A stretch of DNA of 21,903 nucleotides, taken from Balneolales bacterium. GTDB lineage: Bacteria; Bacteroidota; Rhodothermia; Balneolales; Natronogracilivirgulaceae. Under the pieces are notes generated by a model. It saw only the letters and a program-made list of their open reading frames with translations, ran no database searches and was not told the DNA's origin. The stretch is from contig SLQC01000109.1 in assembly GCA_007131625.1 (NCBI GenBank), positions 1 through 21,903 of the forward strand, given 5' to 3'. The number at the start of each line of letters is the position of its first letter. The first letter of the stretch is position 1. Below, in pieces: positions 8,825 through 15,769 of this stretch. The translations under genes were made by a program, and so were the position numbers.

Positions 8825-9411
8825 TTTTTTGAGCGTTAAATTTATATTGACCTTGTTTTTTTGTTTGTGTTATACCAAAAATCTGTCAAGTTCCTGCGAT
8901 AAAATATTCTCTTCCGTCACACTATAAGTAAAAATATCAAAAAAAAACACGGAATAAAATATCTATTCACATTAACTATAAAATTCATTCCATTTTCTCC
9001 TCCAGTATTGATTTTTTTTGGTTTATTCTACCTTATGATTTCACTATCGAATGAACTCGATATATCGGGTTCCAATTGTACTTTTTACGTTTAACTATGT
9101 CAATTCAAGTATAAAAAAAAATAAATAATGATTCCTTTCAGATATTTAATCCGATTCAAGGCCAACACCAATTGATCCGGCTCCATTAACACCGGTGCAA
9201 TAACCTCGAAAAGTATACCCTTCATGGGAAAGCAGAGAACAGTCCGGATCTTATTCCGAATAAATTTTTTATCTTCCGATTGTACAATCGTCATCTGTTT
9301 ACTGCAATTTGTTTCATAATCATATTATAACAAAAAAGAGAGTTTTTAAAAATTTCTGTTACCATATTTTTTCCACTTGATTTTACTCTTTTTACAACCC
9401 GATTACTGCTT
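8825..9411. other. Long AT-rich intergenic region between divergent genes
   Basis: This stretch of 587 bp separates the minus-strand lipoprotein gene from tadA on the plus strand, so it should carry promoters for both. It is clearly more AT-rich than the surrounding genes, with several A and T tracts. A small inverted repeat (TATCGA, 6-base loop, TCGATA; 9045-9062) overlaps a CGATATATCG palindrome at 9058-9067. I found no convincing promoter pair at normal spacing. A patch of more coding-like composition at about 9130-9290 coincides with a possible small ORF listed separately. Confidence 0.6.
9100..9294 (-). CDS. Possible small ORF, 64 residues, unknown
   Basis: The ORF starts MTIVQSEDKKFIRNKIRT and ends in a hydrophobic, AT-encoded tail (IIIYFFLYLN). 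Codons in the first 50 or so positions (CGG, CCG, GCC, GAT) resemble those of neighbouring genes, and the DNA here is less AT-rich than its flanks, which argues for real or recently decayed coding sequence. A TATAAT-like hexamer lies about 30 bp upstream on the minus strand, but without a clear -35 partner. No family is recognised. It could be a small protein, the remnant of a longer gene, or chance. Confidence 0.3.
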   Translation of the reverse strand: MTIVQSEDKKFIRNKIRTVLCFPMKGILFEVIAPVLMEPDQLVLALNRIKYLKGIIIYFFLYLN

Positions 9412-9927
9412 ATGAAAACTGTAAAAGCGACCGAATCAGCTGCTGCCGGAGCCGATCATCACCGGTTTATGACGCAGGCAATGCTCGAAGCCCGAAAAGC
9501 GGCAGATATCAGAGAGGTACCTGTCGGTGCCGTTATTGTTTTTAAAAACCGTATAATCGCTCGTGGACACAACCAGGTTGAGTTGCTTTCCGACCCGACC
9601 GCCCATGCTGAAATGATCTGCCTTTCCGCTGCATATGGCTATCTCGGAGAAAAATACCTTGTCGACTGTACCATGTATGTAACTCTGGAGCCCTGTCCCA
9701 TGTGTGCCGGAGCACTGGTCTGGTCCAAACTTGGCAAGCTGGTCTTCGGAGCACAAGATGAAAAGGCCGGCGCCTGCGGAAGCCTGTTCAATATTGCCGC
9801 GCATCAGTCCCTGAATCATCGGATTGAAATACTGCATGGCATCATGGAACTGGAAAGTGAAGCGTTGATTCAATCCTTTTTCAAACGCTTGAGAGAAGAG
9901 TCGCAGCCGGGTCAGTCCGGCCGGTAA
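9412..9927 (+). CDS. tadA: tRNA-specific adenosine deaminase TadA
   Basis: 171 residues of the cytidine deaminase-like zinc enzyme family. The zinc and catalytic motifs are intact: HAE at 65-67 (His65 ligand, Glu67 proton shuttle) and PCPMC at 94-98 (Cys95, Cys98). The known reaction is deamination of A34 to inosine in the tRNA-Arg(ACG) anticodon. The flanking segments MLEARKA, VPVGAVIV and GALVWSKL are typical. The first 20 or so residues precede the usual TadA start, so the internal Met at residue 20 could be the true start. The 3' end overlaps the convergent nadD gene by 16 bp. Confidence 0.93.
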   Translation: MKTVKATESAAAGADHHRFMTQAMLEARKAADIREVPVGAVIVFKNRIIARGHNQVELLSDPTAHAEMICLSAAYGYLGEKYLVDCTMYVTLEPCPMCAGALVWSKLGKLVFGAQDEKAGACGSLFNIAAHQSLNHRIEILHGIMELESEALIQSFFKRLREESQPGQSGR

Positions 9928-10499
9928 AGTCTGTTTTCACGGATAAAATTTTCAACTGCGGGGTGTAAATGGCTTTCCGGCGGATTTCCACCACCTGCGA
10001 TCACTCGCCTGATATTCGATGAGGAAATGTCTACCGCTTTGTGCTCACAAAAATGGATAGTGAACAATTCCAGCTCCACCGGTACGATGCGGGAAGCTCC
10101 AGGGCGTTCAGCAACAAGCAGCTCCGCTAAATCAACAATATCTCCGAATCGATACCAGCCTGGAATGGTCTGCAGTGTATCGCCACCGATACAAAGCACA
10201 AATTGACGGTCCGGACTCTTCCTGGCTACGTGGTTCAGTGTATTTACGGTATAATGAGGCGGAGGAAGATCCTTTTCCGGAACAGCAATGTGAACACCTG
10301 TTTGCCCGCCGAATACCAGGTTCAACATAGCCCGGCGATCCTCCAGAGCGGCAAGCTCCGAAGTCTCCTTATGCGGCGGGAATGGAGTAAGAACGATCCA
10401 TAGTTCGTCGATCCGGCAACTTGATAAAAATGACGCCGCAAGCGCCTCATGACCCCGATGAATCGGATTAAAAGTCCCGAAAAAGAGTCCGGTTCGCAT
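9912..10499 (-). CDS. nadD: Nicotinate-nucleotide adenylyltransferase NadD
   Basis: 195 residues. The nucleotidyltransferase signature is GTFNPIHRGH at 8-17 (HxGH-type motif), followed by the TPFPPHK substrate loop and the C-terminal ISSSNIR motif that contacts ATP phosphates. The known reaction is adenylation of nicotinate mononucleotide to deamido-NAD in NAD biosynthesis, in the cytosol. It is the last gene of the long minus-strand array, starting 3 bp after the bamD stop, which implies co-transcription. Its 3' end overlaps the convergent tadA. No separate terminator is evident. Confidence 0.93.
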   Translation of the reverse strand: MRTGLFFGTFNPIHRGHEALAASFLSSCRIDELWIVLTPFPPHKETSELAALEDRRAMLNLVFGGQTGVHIAVPEKDLPPPHYTVNTLNHVARKSPDRQFVLCIGGDTLQTIPGWYRFGDIVDLAELLVAERPGASRIVPVELELFTIHFCEHKAVDISSSNIRRVIAGGGNPPESHLHPAVENFIRENRLYRPD

Positions 10500-10502
10500 C
10501 AG

Positions 10503-11321
10503 TTAGCGTTCAGCAGTAGCCGTGGATACCTCTGAAAGTCCCATCAGCGCCCGGTCGTAATACTCTTCGGCTTTTGACCGGCCATCTCCTCTGGGAAAAA
10601 TTTGCACGTATTGCTGATAGCTTTCAATAGCTTTTTCATACCGCTCTTGCTGTCTGGCCCGAACGCTTCTTTCTGCATAGTTAACATAGGCCAGGATTTT
10701 GTTTACCAAAGCCGGTTCCGCCCATTTACTTTCAGGATAATTTTCCACGGTGAGATTGTAGTATAAAGCAGCTGATTCATATTGCCGGATTCTCATATAC
10801 ATTTCCGCAGCATTAAACTTCTTTTTGGCCAATTTGTCACGTAGTTCGTCCATGTATTCGATCGCTTGTTCTGCCAGTTCGGTGCCGGGGTAACGGGTAA
10901 TAAACAGCTGAAATCTGTCTAGAGCATTGTAGGTTTCAGTCTGATCGAGGTTATAACGCGGACTCATTTGATAGTGAGAGTAGGCTTCCATAAACTCCGC
11001 TTCTTCCCTGCGCTCATCTCTGGTATAATTTCTTGCGAACCGTCGGAATTCACTGGCGGCAATAAGGTACGACCGGTTGTGATAATGGCTTTTTGCCAGA
11101 TAGAACTGGGCATCAGCGGCCAGGTCGGTTCCCCTGGCAATTGACAGTACCGTTTCAAAAGCTTGGGCTGCATCAGAGTAACGTTCCCTTTCATAGAATC
11201 CCATCGCTTTTTCGAATGCAACATCGACGGTATCACCCGGTCTGATGGAATGCCGGGATCCGCACGCCACGACGGTAATCAGAATAAGCAGCAAGGTCAA
11301 GTATTTTACAAATATGTGCAT
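10503..11321 (-). CDS. bamD: Outer membrane protein assembly factor BamD (lipoprotein)
   Basis: 272 residues. The signal peptide ends in the lipobox VVAC, Cys20 lipidated. The mature protein is made of TPR-like helical repeats (GFYERERYSDAAQAFE, FYLAKSHYHNRSYLIAASEF, YESAALYYNLTVENYPES), in the order and length typical of BamD/YfiO. BamD is an essential periplasmic lipoprotein of the BAM complex that inserts beta-barrel proteins in the outer membrane. A weak AAGG sequence lies 6 bp upstream of the ATG. It lies between polyprenyl synthase (35-bp gap) and nadD (3-bp gap). The SurA-like chaperone at the left of the window belongs to the same pathway. Confidence 0.88.
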   Translation of the reverse strand: MHIFVKYLTLLLILITVVACGSRHSIRPGDTVDVAFEKAMGFYERERYSDAAQAFETVLSIARGTDLAADAQFYLAKSHYHNRSYLIAASEFRRFARNYTRDERREEAEFMEAYSHYQMSPRYNLDQTETYNALDRFQLFITRYPGTELAEQAIEYMDELRDKLAKKKFNAAEMYMRIRQYESAALYYNLTVENYPESKWAEPALVNKILAYVNYAERSVRARQQERYEKAIESYQQYVQIFPRGDGRSKAEEYYDRALMGLSEVSTATAER

Positions 11322-11356
11322 ATGAAACCTTAAATGATTTTTAATGGTAAAAGCCT

Positions 11357-12460
11357 TTAATTATCCCGTACTTTTAACTTGTCAAGCAGGGTTTTTATTT
11401 CCCTCCGGTATGCGGAATCTTCAAAATTTGACAATTTCTTCAGTGCGTCGTTGTAATGGGATGCAATTTCGCGGACTGCATCGTCGATGACGCCCAAATC
11501 GTGATAAATCCGGATGACTCTCAGGATCTCTGATTCACCAATATTTTTATTACCAAAAATCTGCGAAAGTATGGCCCTGTCGGTATCGTCAGCCCGCTCA
11601 AGAGCGAGAATCGAGAGCCAGGTTTTCTTTCCCTCGAGAATATCTCCGCCGGTTTTTTTTCCGAACTTGGAGCTGTCACCCACGACATCCAACAGATCAT
11701 CCTGTATTTGGAAAGCAAGCCCGGCATGTTCACCTATTTTCGCGCAAAGCGCCCGGGTATGGTTATCCGCATTGGCGATCAAAGCACCCATTTCCATGGA
11801 ACAACGTATAAGTGCCGCAGTTTTTGCGCAGATCATCCGTATATACTCATCCGGTTCGACTTGTTCACGGGTTTCAAAATCCATATCCATCGCCTGGCCG
11901 TCGCATATCGTTTGAACGGTATCCAGAAAGAGCGCAGTGAGATTTGAATGTAACCGGAGTGCTTCTATATCTGTCTCCGCATTTTTCACAACAGATTTAT
12001 TTGATTCGCCTTTTCTTACGTCTGCATAGTCCACGCTTGTATAGCGGCCAAGTTGTTTCATAGCCAGTACATACGTGACATCACCTGCCAAAATAGCGGT
12101 GGAATCGTCCCATTTAGCGTGAATACTCGGCTTTCCACGGCGGGTTTCTGCCCGGTCCATGATATCGTCGTGCATCAGAGTGAAATTATGCAGCAATTCA
12201 ACTGCCAGCGCTGCAGGTAAAGCTCGTTGCGGGTCTCCCCCGCACAAACCGGCGGTCAACATCACAAGTCGCGGTCTGAGCCGCTTTCCGCCCAGTGAGA
12301 GCGTGTATTTCACCGGTTCATAGAGACTGACGGGCGTATCGGGAATCTCAATCGATTTAAATGCGGAATTGAGCAGTTTATCAAGTTGTTGCCGGTGATC
12401 TAGCACAGATATGTTACGGGTTTCAATAAAACGGGATTCAATAGTTGTATTAAGTGGCAA
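11357..12460 (-). CDS. Polyprenyl diphosphate synthase (trans-isoprenyl, probably short chain)
   Basis: 367 residues of the IspA/GGPPS family. It has a GGKRLRP motif (58-64), the first aspartate-rich motif DDIMD (98-102) and the second DDLLD (254-258), with GDILEGKKT after it. The first motif lacks the two-residue insertion of bacterial FPP synthases and has Phe at position -5, a pattern associated with C20 (GGPP) or similar products; the chain length is therefore inferred. A segment of about 25 residues (about 141-166) between the LAGD helix and the next conserved helix looks longer than in most relatives. The known role is condensation of IPP with allylic diphosphates. It starts 21 bp after the fni stop, which fits a shared isoprenoid transcript. 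Confidence 0.9.
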   Translation of the reverse strand: MPLNTTIESRFIETRNISVLDHRQQLDKLLNSAFKSIEIPDTPVSLYEPVKYTLSLGGKRLRPRLVMLTAGLCGGDPQRALPAALAVELLHNFTLMHDDIMDRAETRRGKPSIHAKWDDSTAILAGDVTYVLAMKQLGRYTSVDYADVRKGESNKSVVKNAETDIEALRLHSNLTALFLDTVQTICDGQAMDMDFETREQVEPDEYIRMICAKTAALIRCSMEMGALIANADNHTRALCAKIGEHAGLAFQIQDDLLDVVGDSSKFGKKTGGDILEGKKTWLSILALERADDTDRAILSQIFGNKNIGESEILRVIRIYHDLGVIDDAVREIASHYNDALKKLSNFEDSAYRREIKTLLDKLKVRDN

Positions 12461-12481
12461 ATATACAAAAAAGTGGCCGGA

Positions 12482-13507
12482 TCAACGAACGGAAACCCGG
12501 CGAAGATGAACCATATCCAGATCGGTTGGTTCTTCACACCCCAAGAGGCAGAGAATGAGGCGAAAATCATCCTCCCACTGTTTGTAAAAAGATTCAAGTC
12601 CGTCATACCCCCCTTCGCGCACTACCTGAAGCACAGGCTGCGCAATTGCCGCCATTACGGCGCCCATACAGAGACTTTTTGCGATGTCGGAGCTGCTGCG
12701 GATACCACCCGATGCTATTATTTCGCATTTTTCCCCGGCAAGTTCACCGGCCGCAAGCAGGCAATCGACGGTAGGGATACCCCATTCGTCAGAAAAATGA
12801 TTTTCCAACCGGTCATTACGAATATTTTCAACCTTGCTCCAGCTGGTCCCGCCCGATCCGGCTACATCCACCGCCGTGACACCACAATCGATCAACTGTT
12901 CAATGACAACCTGCGACAATCCTGCACCGGTTTCCTTGACGATCACAGGAATTTCGACATCACCGACGAGTGACCGAATACCTTCCCGGATGCCACTGAA
13001 ATTGCGGTCACCTTTAAATTGACGCAGTTCTTGCAACGGATTCAGGTGGACGATCACAGCGTCAGCCCGGATCGTATCAATCAGTAGCGAAATCTTTTCG
13101 GGTTCCAGCCCTCCAACAAGCTGTGCTCCACCGATATTTGAAGCGATAAATGCGGAAGGTGCCTCATCACGCACCACCGAGAAACCGGATGTGAAGGACG
13201 AGTCCTTGAGCATGACGCGCTGACTTCCGACCCCGAACGGGAGATTGTACCGTTCGCAAAAAGCTGCAATAACAGCATTTACCGATGTACTTTCGTGATG
13301 TCCACCGGTCATGGATGACAAAAAAAGGGGAAATCCAAACCACCGGTTCAGAAACTTGACTTCACAGGTTATTTCATCCGGATTGATTTCGGGCAGTGCG
13401 TTGTGTATAAAGTCGTAGCGCTCAAAACCCGCTGTTTTATGATAAGCTGCCCTGCCGCTGGCAGTGATGTCGAGATGGTCTTTTTTCCGTTTGACAATAT
13501 CGTCCAT
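12482..13507 (-). CDS. fni: Type II isopentenyl-diphosphate delta-isomerase (FMN-dependent)
   Basis: 341 residues. IDI-2 signatures are present in order: RKKDH (7-11), SSMTGG (64-69), GSQR (94-97), HLNPLQE (154-160, Gln and Glu for substrate and Mg binding), KETGAG (191-196), GSGGTSW (217-223) and SGGIRS (266-271) for FMN. The known reaction is interconversion of IPP and DMAPP using reduced FMN, in the cytosol. The start at 13507 is chosen because MDDIVKRKKDHL is the normal N-terminus; the 40-residue upstream extension would reach into the DUF2480 gene. It is directly followed by the polyprenyl synthase that uses its products. Confidence 0.95.
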   Translation of the reverse strand: MDDIVKRKKDHLDITASGRAAYHKTAGFERYDFIHNALPEINPDEITCEVKFLNRWFGFPLFLSSMTGGHHESTSVNAVIAAFCERYNLPFGVGSQRVMLKDSSFTSGFSVVRDEAPSAFIASNIGGAQLVGGLEPEKISLLIDTIRADAVIVHLNPLQELRQFKGDRNFSGIREGIRSLVGDVEIPVIVKETGAGLSQVVIEQLIDCGVTAVDVAGSGGTSWSKVENIRNDRLENHFSDEWGIPTVDCLLAAGELAGEKCEIIASGGIRSSSDIAKSLCMGAVMAAIAQPVLQVVREGGYDGLESFYKQWEDDFRLILCLLGCEEPTDLDMVHLRRVSVR

Positions 13508-13558
13508 ATGATTATCAGCCCGGAATATGATTAAGGGTGCAGGCCGGGTACGTGCATT

Positions 13559-13586
13559 CCGGCAATCTTGCCCGATATGTTGCCGG
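13559..13586. repeat. Inverted repeat in fni leader
   Basis: A perfect 7-bp inverted repeat (CCGGCAA ... TTGCCGG) with a 14-base spacer lies between the DUF2480 stop and the fni start. No U tract follows it on the minus strand, so it does not look like a standard terminator; it may be a weak RNA structure or chance. Confidence 0.3.
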
Positions 13587-13592
13587 TCGGCC

Positions 13593-14117
13593 TCATGATT
13601 TCGGCGAAATACGATAAACCGGGACAAAAGAGCAAGCTTCGCCGTACATCAAGCGTTCCACATAAGGTAAAAGTTTTTGTGTCGCATATAAATAGGCAGA
13701 AGGCGGAACTTCCACATCGGAACATCCCTTCAACAACACTCTTTTTCCGGCATAAATTGACCAGTCCTCGGCATCCAGGCCTTTACGAAACCGCTCAAAG
13801 GCAACCACTTCAGGTTTTCCGAATACCGTTTCTTCGGCATGGCCGTAGGCATGGGTGGCCACAAGCATATAAGCCCAGGATGCGACGATTGCGTCGGTTG
13901 AGCAGTAGACGGCGAGAATCTTACCGGCATACTGCATCCAGTCATGCTGTTCCAATGCCTTGCGAAACTCCTTTTCCCTGAGTACAAGCTCCATATGAAG
14001 ATAATCTTTCAGGTCAAACGATGCGACATCCCATCCAGAATACCACTTCTGCAAATCCAGAGTGACAAGTCCCGATTTCACCACCTTGTTTTTAATTACA
14101 GCTTCCTGTTGCGACAT
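13593..14117 (-). CDS. DUF2480 family protein, possible Fe-S assembly accessory factor
   Basis: 174 residues, recognised as DUF2480, a family of Bacteroidota and relatives. Typical segments are SGLVTLDL (15-22), LKDYLHMELVLREKEFR, the HDWxxYAGK module (58-66), CSTDAIV (72-78), KGCSD (130-134) and MYGEACS (157-163). The sequence contains an internal repeat: DWxxYAGK followed 5 or 6 residues later by a CS pair and then AY occurs at 59-83 and again at 118-142. Three Cys (72, 132, 162) are each followed by Ser. The function is not established; related genes are, to my knowledge, found near suf genes, and here it follows the A-type carrier by 57 bp. A role in Fe-S maturation is inference from context and Cys content. 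Confidence 0.85.
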   Translation of the reverse strand: MSQQEAVIKNKVVKSGLVTLDLQKWYSGWDVASFDLKDYLHMELVLREKEFRKALEQHDWMQYAGKILAVYCSTDAIVASWAYMLVATHAYGHAEETVFGKPEVVAFERFRKGLDAEDWSIYAGKRVLLKGCSDVEVPPSAYLYATQKLLPYVERLMYGEACSFVPVYRISPKS

Positions 14118-14174
14118 TTTAAGTACATCTGTTTATGGTTTCTGAATTCGTCTAACCGCTGCAGTGCCCACCGC

Positions 14175-14513
14175 TCAAACCGAAAACGACTCCCCGCACG
14201 AACAGGTACGGGACGCATTGGGATTGACAAAGTGGAACCCCTTCCCTTCCAAACCGTCAGAATAGTCCAGTTCGGTACCGGCCAGATAAAGAAAGCTCCG
14301 CATATCGATGACAACCCTGACCCCGTTCACATCGAATGCCTTGTCATTCTTTTCAGCATTTGCTCCCTGCCGGTCAAAATCAAGCTGATAGGTCAATCCG
14401 GAGCATCCTCCTCCTACCACACCTATACGAAGTGCGGCTTCCTTGTCGGCACCTTCCTGCAAGCGAATTTCGTCAATCTGTTGTCGTGCTTTGTCGCTTA
14501 TTTTGATTGCCAT
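14175..14513 (-). CDS. A-type Fe-S cluster carrier (IscA/SufA/ErpA family)
   Basis: 112 residues from the ATG at 14513, where MAIKISDKA is the normal N-terminus; the 18-residue extension upstream would run into nfu. The three conserved ligand cysteines are present: Cys37 in GGGCSG and Cys104/Cys106 in CSCGESF at the C-terminus. The known role is transfer of assembled Fe-S clusters to apoproteins. The start lies one base after the nfu stop, so translation is probably coupled. Which paralog (SufA or ErpA type) cannot be decided from this sequence alone. Confidence 0.93.
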   Translation of the reverse strand: MAIKISDKARQQIDEIRLQEGADKEAALRIGVVGGGCSGLTYQLDFDRQGANAEKNDKAFDVNGVRVVIDMRSFLYLAGTELDYSDGLEGKGFHFVNPNASRTCSCGESFSV

Positions 14514-14514
14514 A

Positions 14515-15069
14515 TCACACTGATTCGATACGAATATTAGGATCGATTCGTTTTGCCATACTTTCAATGGCGTAGAGGGTACCGGTGGTGGCCGTCGGAC
14601 AGGTACCGCAAGCTCCCTGATAGTGAACTTTCAACACATCATTTTCAAGCCCTAACACCTTCAATCCGCCGCCGTCGGCCAGCAGGTAGGGCCGCACCTG
14701 CTCGTCCAGCATCTTGTTGATCTCGATCAGACGCGGATCGCCAGAATTTTGAGCTTCTTCGCTGACATTAACATTAGGATCGTCTGTTGCGAGGTGTTCG
14801 ATCGCCTCGGCTTCCCGTATCGGAGGAGCCAGTTGGCGCAGCAGAGTATTCCAGTCGATTCCGCCGTCCTGTGTTATTGTGATGTAGCGGTCGACATAGT
14901 ACACAGAGATCACATGCGGGATATTGAAGAGCTCTGATGCAAACGTATCCGCCACAGCTTCTTCCGGAGATTCATAGGAACGGGTTACACCTTGTGAAAT
15001 CGGTTCCCTCAGTACAAACCGCATCGCGTCCGGATTTGGAGTTCGTTCTATTTCAGCAATTTTCGGCAT
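14515..15069 (-). CDS. nfu: Nfu-type Fe-S scaffold/carrier (Nfu_N plus NifU C-terminal domain)
   Basis: 184 residues in two domains. The N-terminal Nfu_N domain (about 5-85) begins with the typical RTPNPDAMRFVL. After an acidic linker the NifU C-terminal domain (about 112-184) carries LLADGGGLKV and the cluster-binding GACGTCP with Cys154 and Cys157. Proteins of this type hold a 4Fe-4S cluster between two monomers and pass it on. It lies 92 bp downstream of sufU and one base before the A-type carrier. No frameshift or missing ligand is seen. Confidence 0.93.
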   Translation of the reverse strand: MPKIAEIERTPNPDAMRFVLREPISQGVTRSYESPEEAVADTFASELFNIPHVISVYYVDRYITITQDGGIDWNTLLRQLAPPIREAEAIEHLATDDPNVNVSEEAQNSGDPRLIEINKMLDEQVRPYLLADGGGLKVLGLENDVLKVHYQGACGTCPTATTGTLYAIESMAKRIDPNIRIESV

Positions 15070-15099
15070 ATCAGATTACTTTTTAAGGATGTAATGTCA

Positions 15100-15165
15100 C
15101 TATTTAAAACGTACAGACTGTATATGTATTTCCGGATCCATGAATCCGTCAAGGACCCATGTCAT
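15100..15165 (-). CDS. Possible 21-codon micro-ORF overlapping sufU stop
   Basis: An ATG overlaps the sufU stop codon (ATGA) and opens 21 codons (MTWVLDGFMDPEIHIQSVRFK) before TAG, inside the 92-bp gap before nfu. The overlap geometry is like that of coupled genes, but the length is well within chance and no family is recognised. It might be a remnant, a coupling peptide or nothing. Confidence 0.15.
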   Translation of the reverse strand: MTWVLDGFMDPEIHIQSVRFK

Positions 15166-15626
15166 TCGGTGGAAATCTTTTCTTTGCCTTGCAAGGCCGC
15201 ATGTAGGGTATGCCATGGCAAAGTGGCGCATTTGACACGGGCTGGCAGATTTCGCACTCCGGCAAAGATTTTCAGGCGGCCCAGATCATTCGGATCGGTA
15301 TCCGGATCCAGCTTTCCCTGGGCCATGTCGTGAAACTGATGAAACAGTTTATCTATTTCATCGACATGCTTGCCTTTTATTATAGAAGTCATCATCGACG
15401 CCGATGCCTTGGAAATGGCGCATCCATCCCCGATAAAGGTGACATCGGTCACCACATCATGCTCGTCAATATTGACAAAAATCTTGTACTTGTCACCACA
15501 AAGCGGATTATGCCCAAGCGCTTCATGATCGGCCGGATCCAGCACACGATAATTTCTCGGTGTCTTGTTATGATCAAGCATCACCTGTTGATACAGTTGA
15601 CTTGTTTTGTCGTTCACTATGTGCAT
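15162..15626 (-). CDS. sufU: SufU, zinc-dependent sulfur acceptor for SufS
   Basis: 154 residues from the ATG at 15626; this leaves ten residues before LYQQVMLDH, as in Bacillus SufU. Alternative in-frame ATGs are at 15635 and 15680, but the latter would bury most of the small upstream ORF. Zinc/active-site residues are present: Cys and Asp in NPLCGD (about 43-45), Cys in GDGCAISKASASMM (about 69), and Cys in ARVKCATLPW (about 133). The segment between the second and third Cys has the length of SufU rather than IscU. The known role is to take persulfide sulfur from SufS. SufE, the alternative acceptor, is not in this cluster. Confidence 0.93.
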   Translation of the reverse strand: MHIVNDKTSQLYQQVMLDHNKTPRNYRVLDPADHEALGHNPLCGDKYKIFVNIDEHDVVTDVTFIGDGCAISKASASMMTSIIKGKHVDEIDKLFHQFHDMAQGKLDPDTDPNDLGRLKIFAGVRNLPARVKCATLPWHTLHAALQGKEKISTE

Positions 15627-15769
15627 GTGCCACATTTCTGCTGTCCGGCCAATGGAGTATTCAGACTCATATCCGGACAATTATATTTAAAAACCTGATT
15701 TGACACCAATACGTCCTGCTTGCTTTTCAATGCATCGGGATCTGTTACGGTGAAATTCTGTTTGATCAT
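15617..15769 (-). CDS. Small Cys-containing protein (50 residues) between sufS and sufU, unknown
   Basis: This short frame was found by reading the gap between sufS and sufU. It starts MIKQNFTVTDPDALKS and ends with Cys31 (NCPDMS) and a terminal KCGTCT, giving three Cys including a CxxC (46/49). Its ATG overlaps the sufS stop as ATGA, and its TAG lies 10 bases inside sufU (ATGCACATAG), so it fits the junction exactly with overlaps at both ends. Codon choice resembles the neighbours. No known family is recognised. The Cys pattern would suit metal, cluster or persulfide binding, which is inference. The alternative is a chance ORF, but position and composition argue for a real gene. Confidence 0.6.
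   Translation of the reverse strand: MIKQNFTVTDPDALKSKQDVLVSNQVFKYNCPDMSLNTPLAGQQKCGTCT

Noticed and set aside
13531..13596. 21-codon frame overlapping the DUF2480 stop (ATGA)
   Set aside because: It is short and Gly/Pro-rich, with no feature that separates it from chance; the same stretch holds an inverted repeat.
13508..13627. 40-residue N-terminal extension of type II IPP isomerase
   Set aside because: It runs into the DUF2480 gene and is an arginine-rich translation unlike the family; MDDIVKRKKDHL is the expected start.
14096..14314. 72-codon minus-strand frame over the A-type carrier
   Set aside because: It is a different frame of the same strand as the carrier gene, whose Cys motifs are intact; the alternative translation has no family features.
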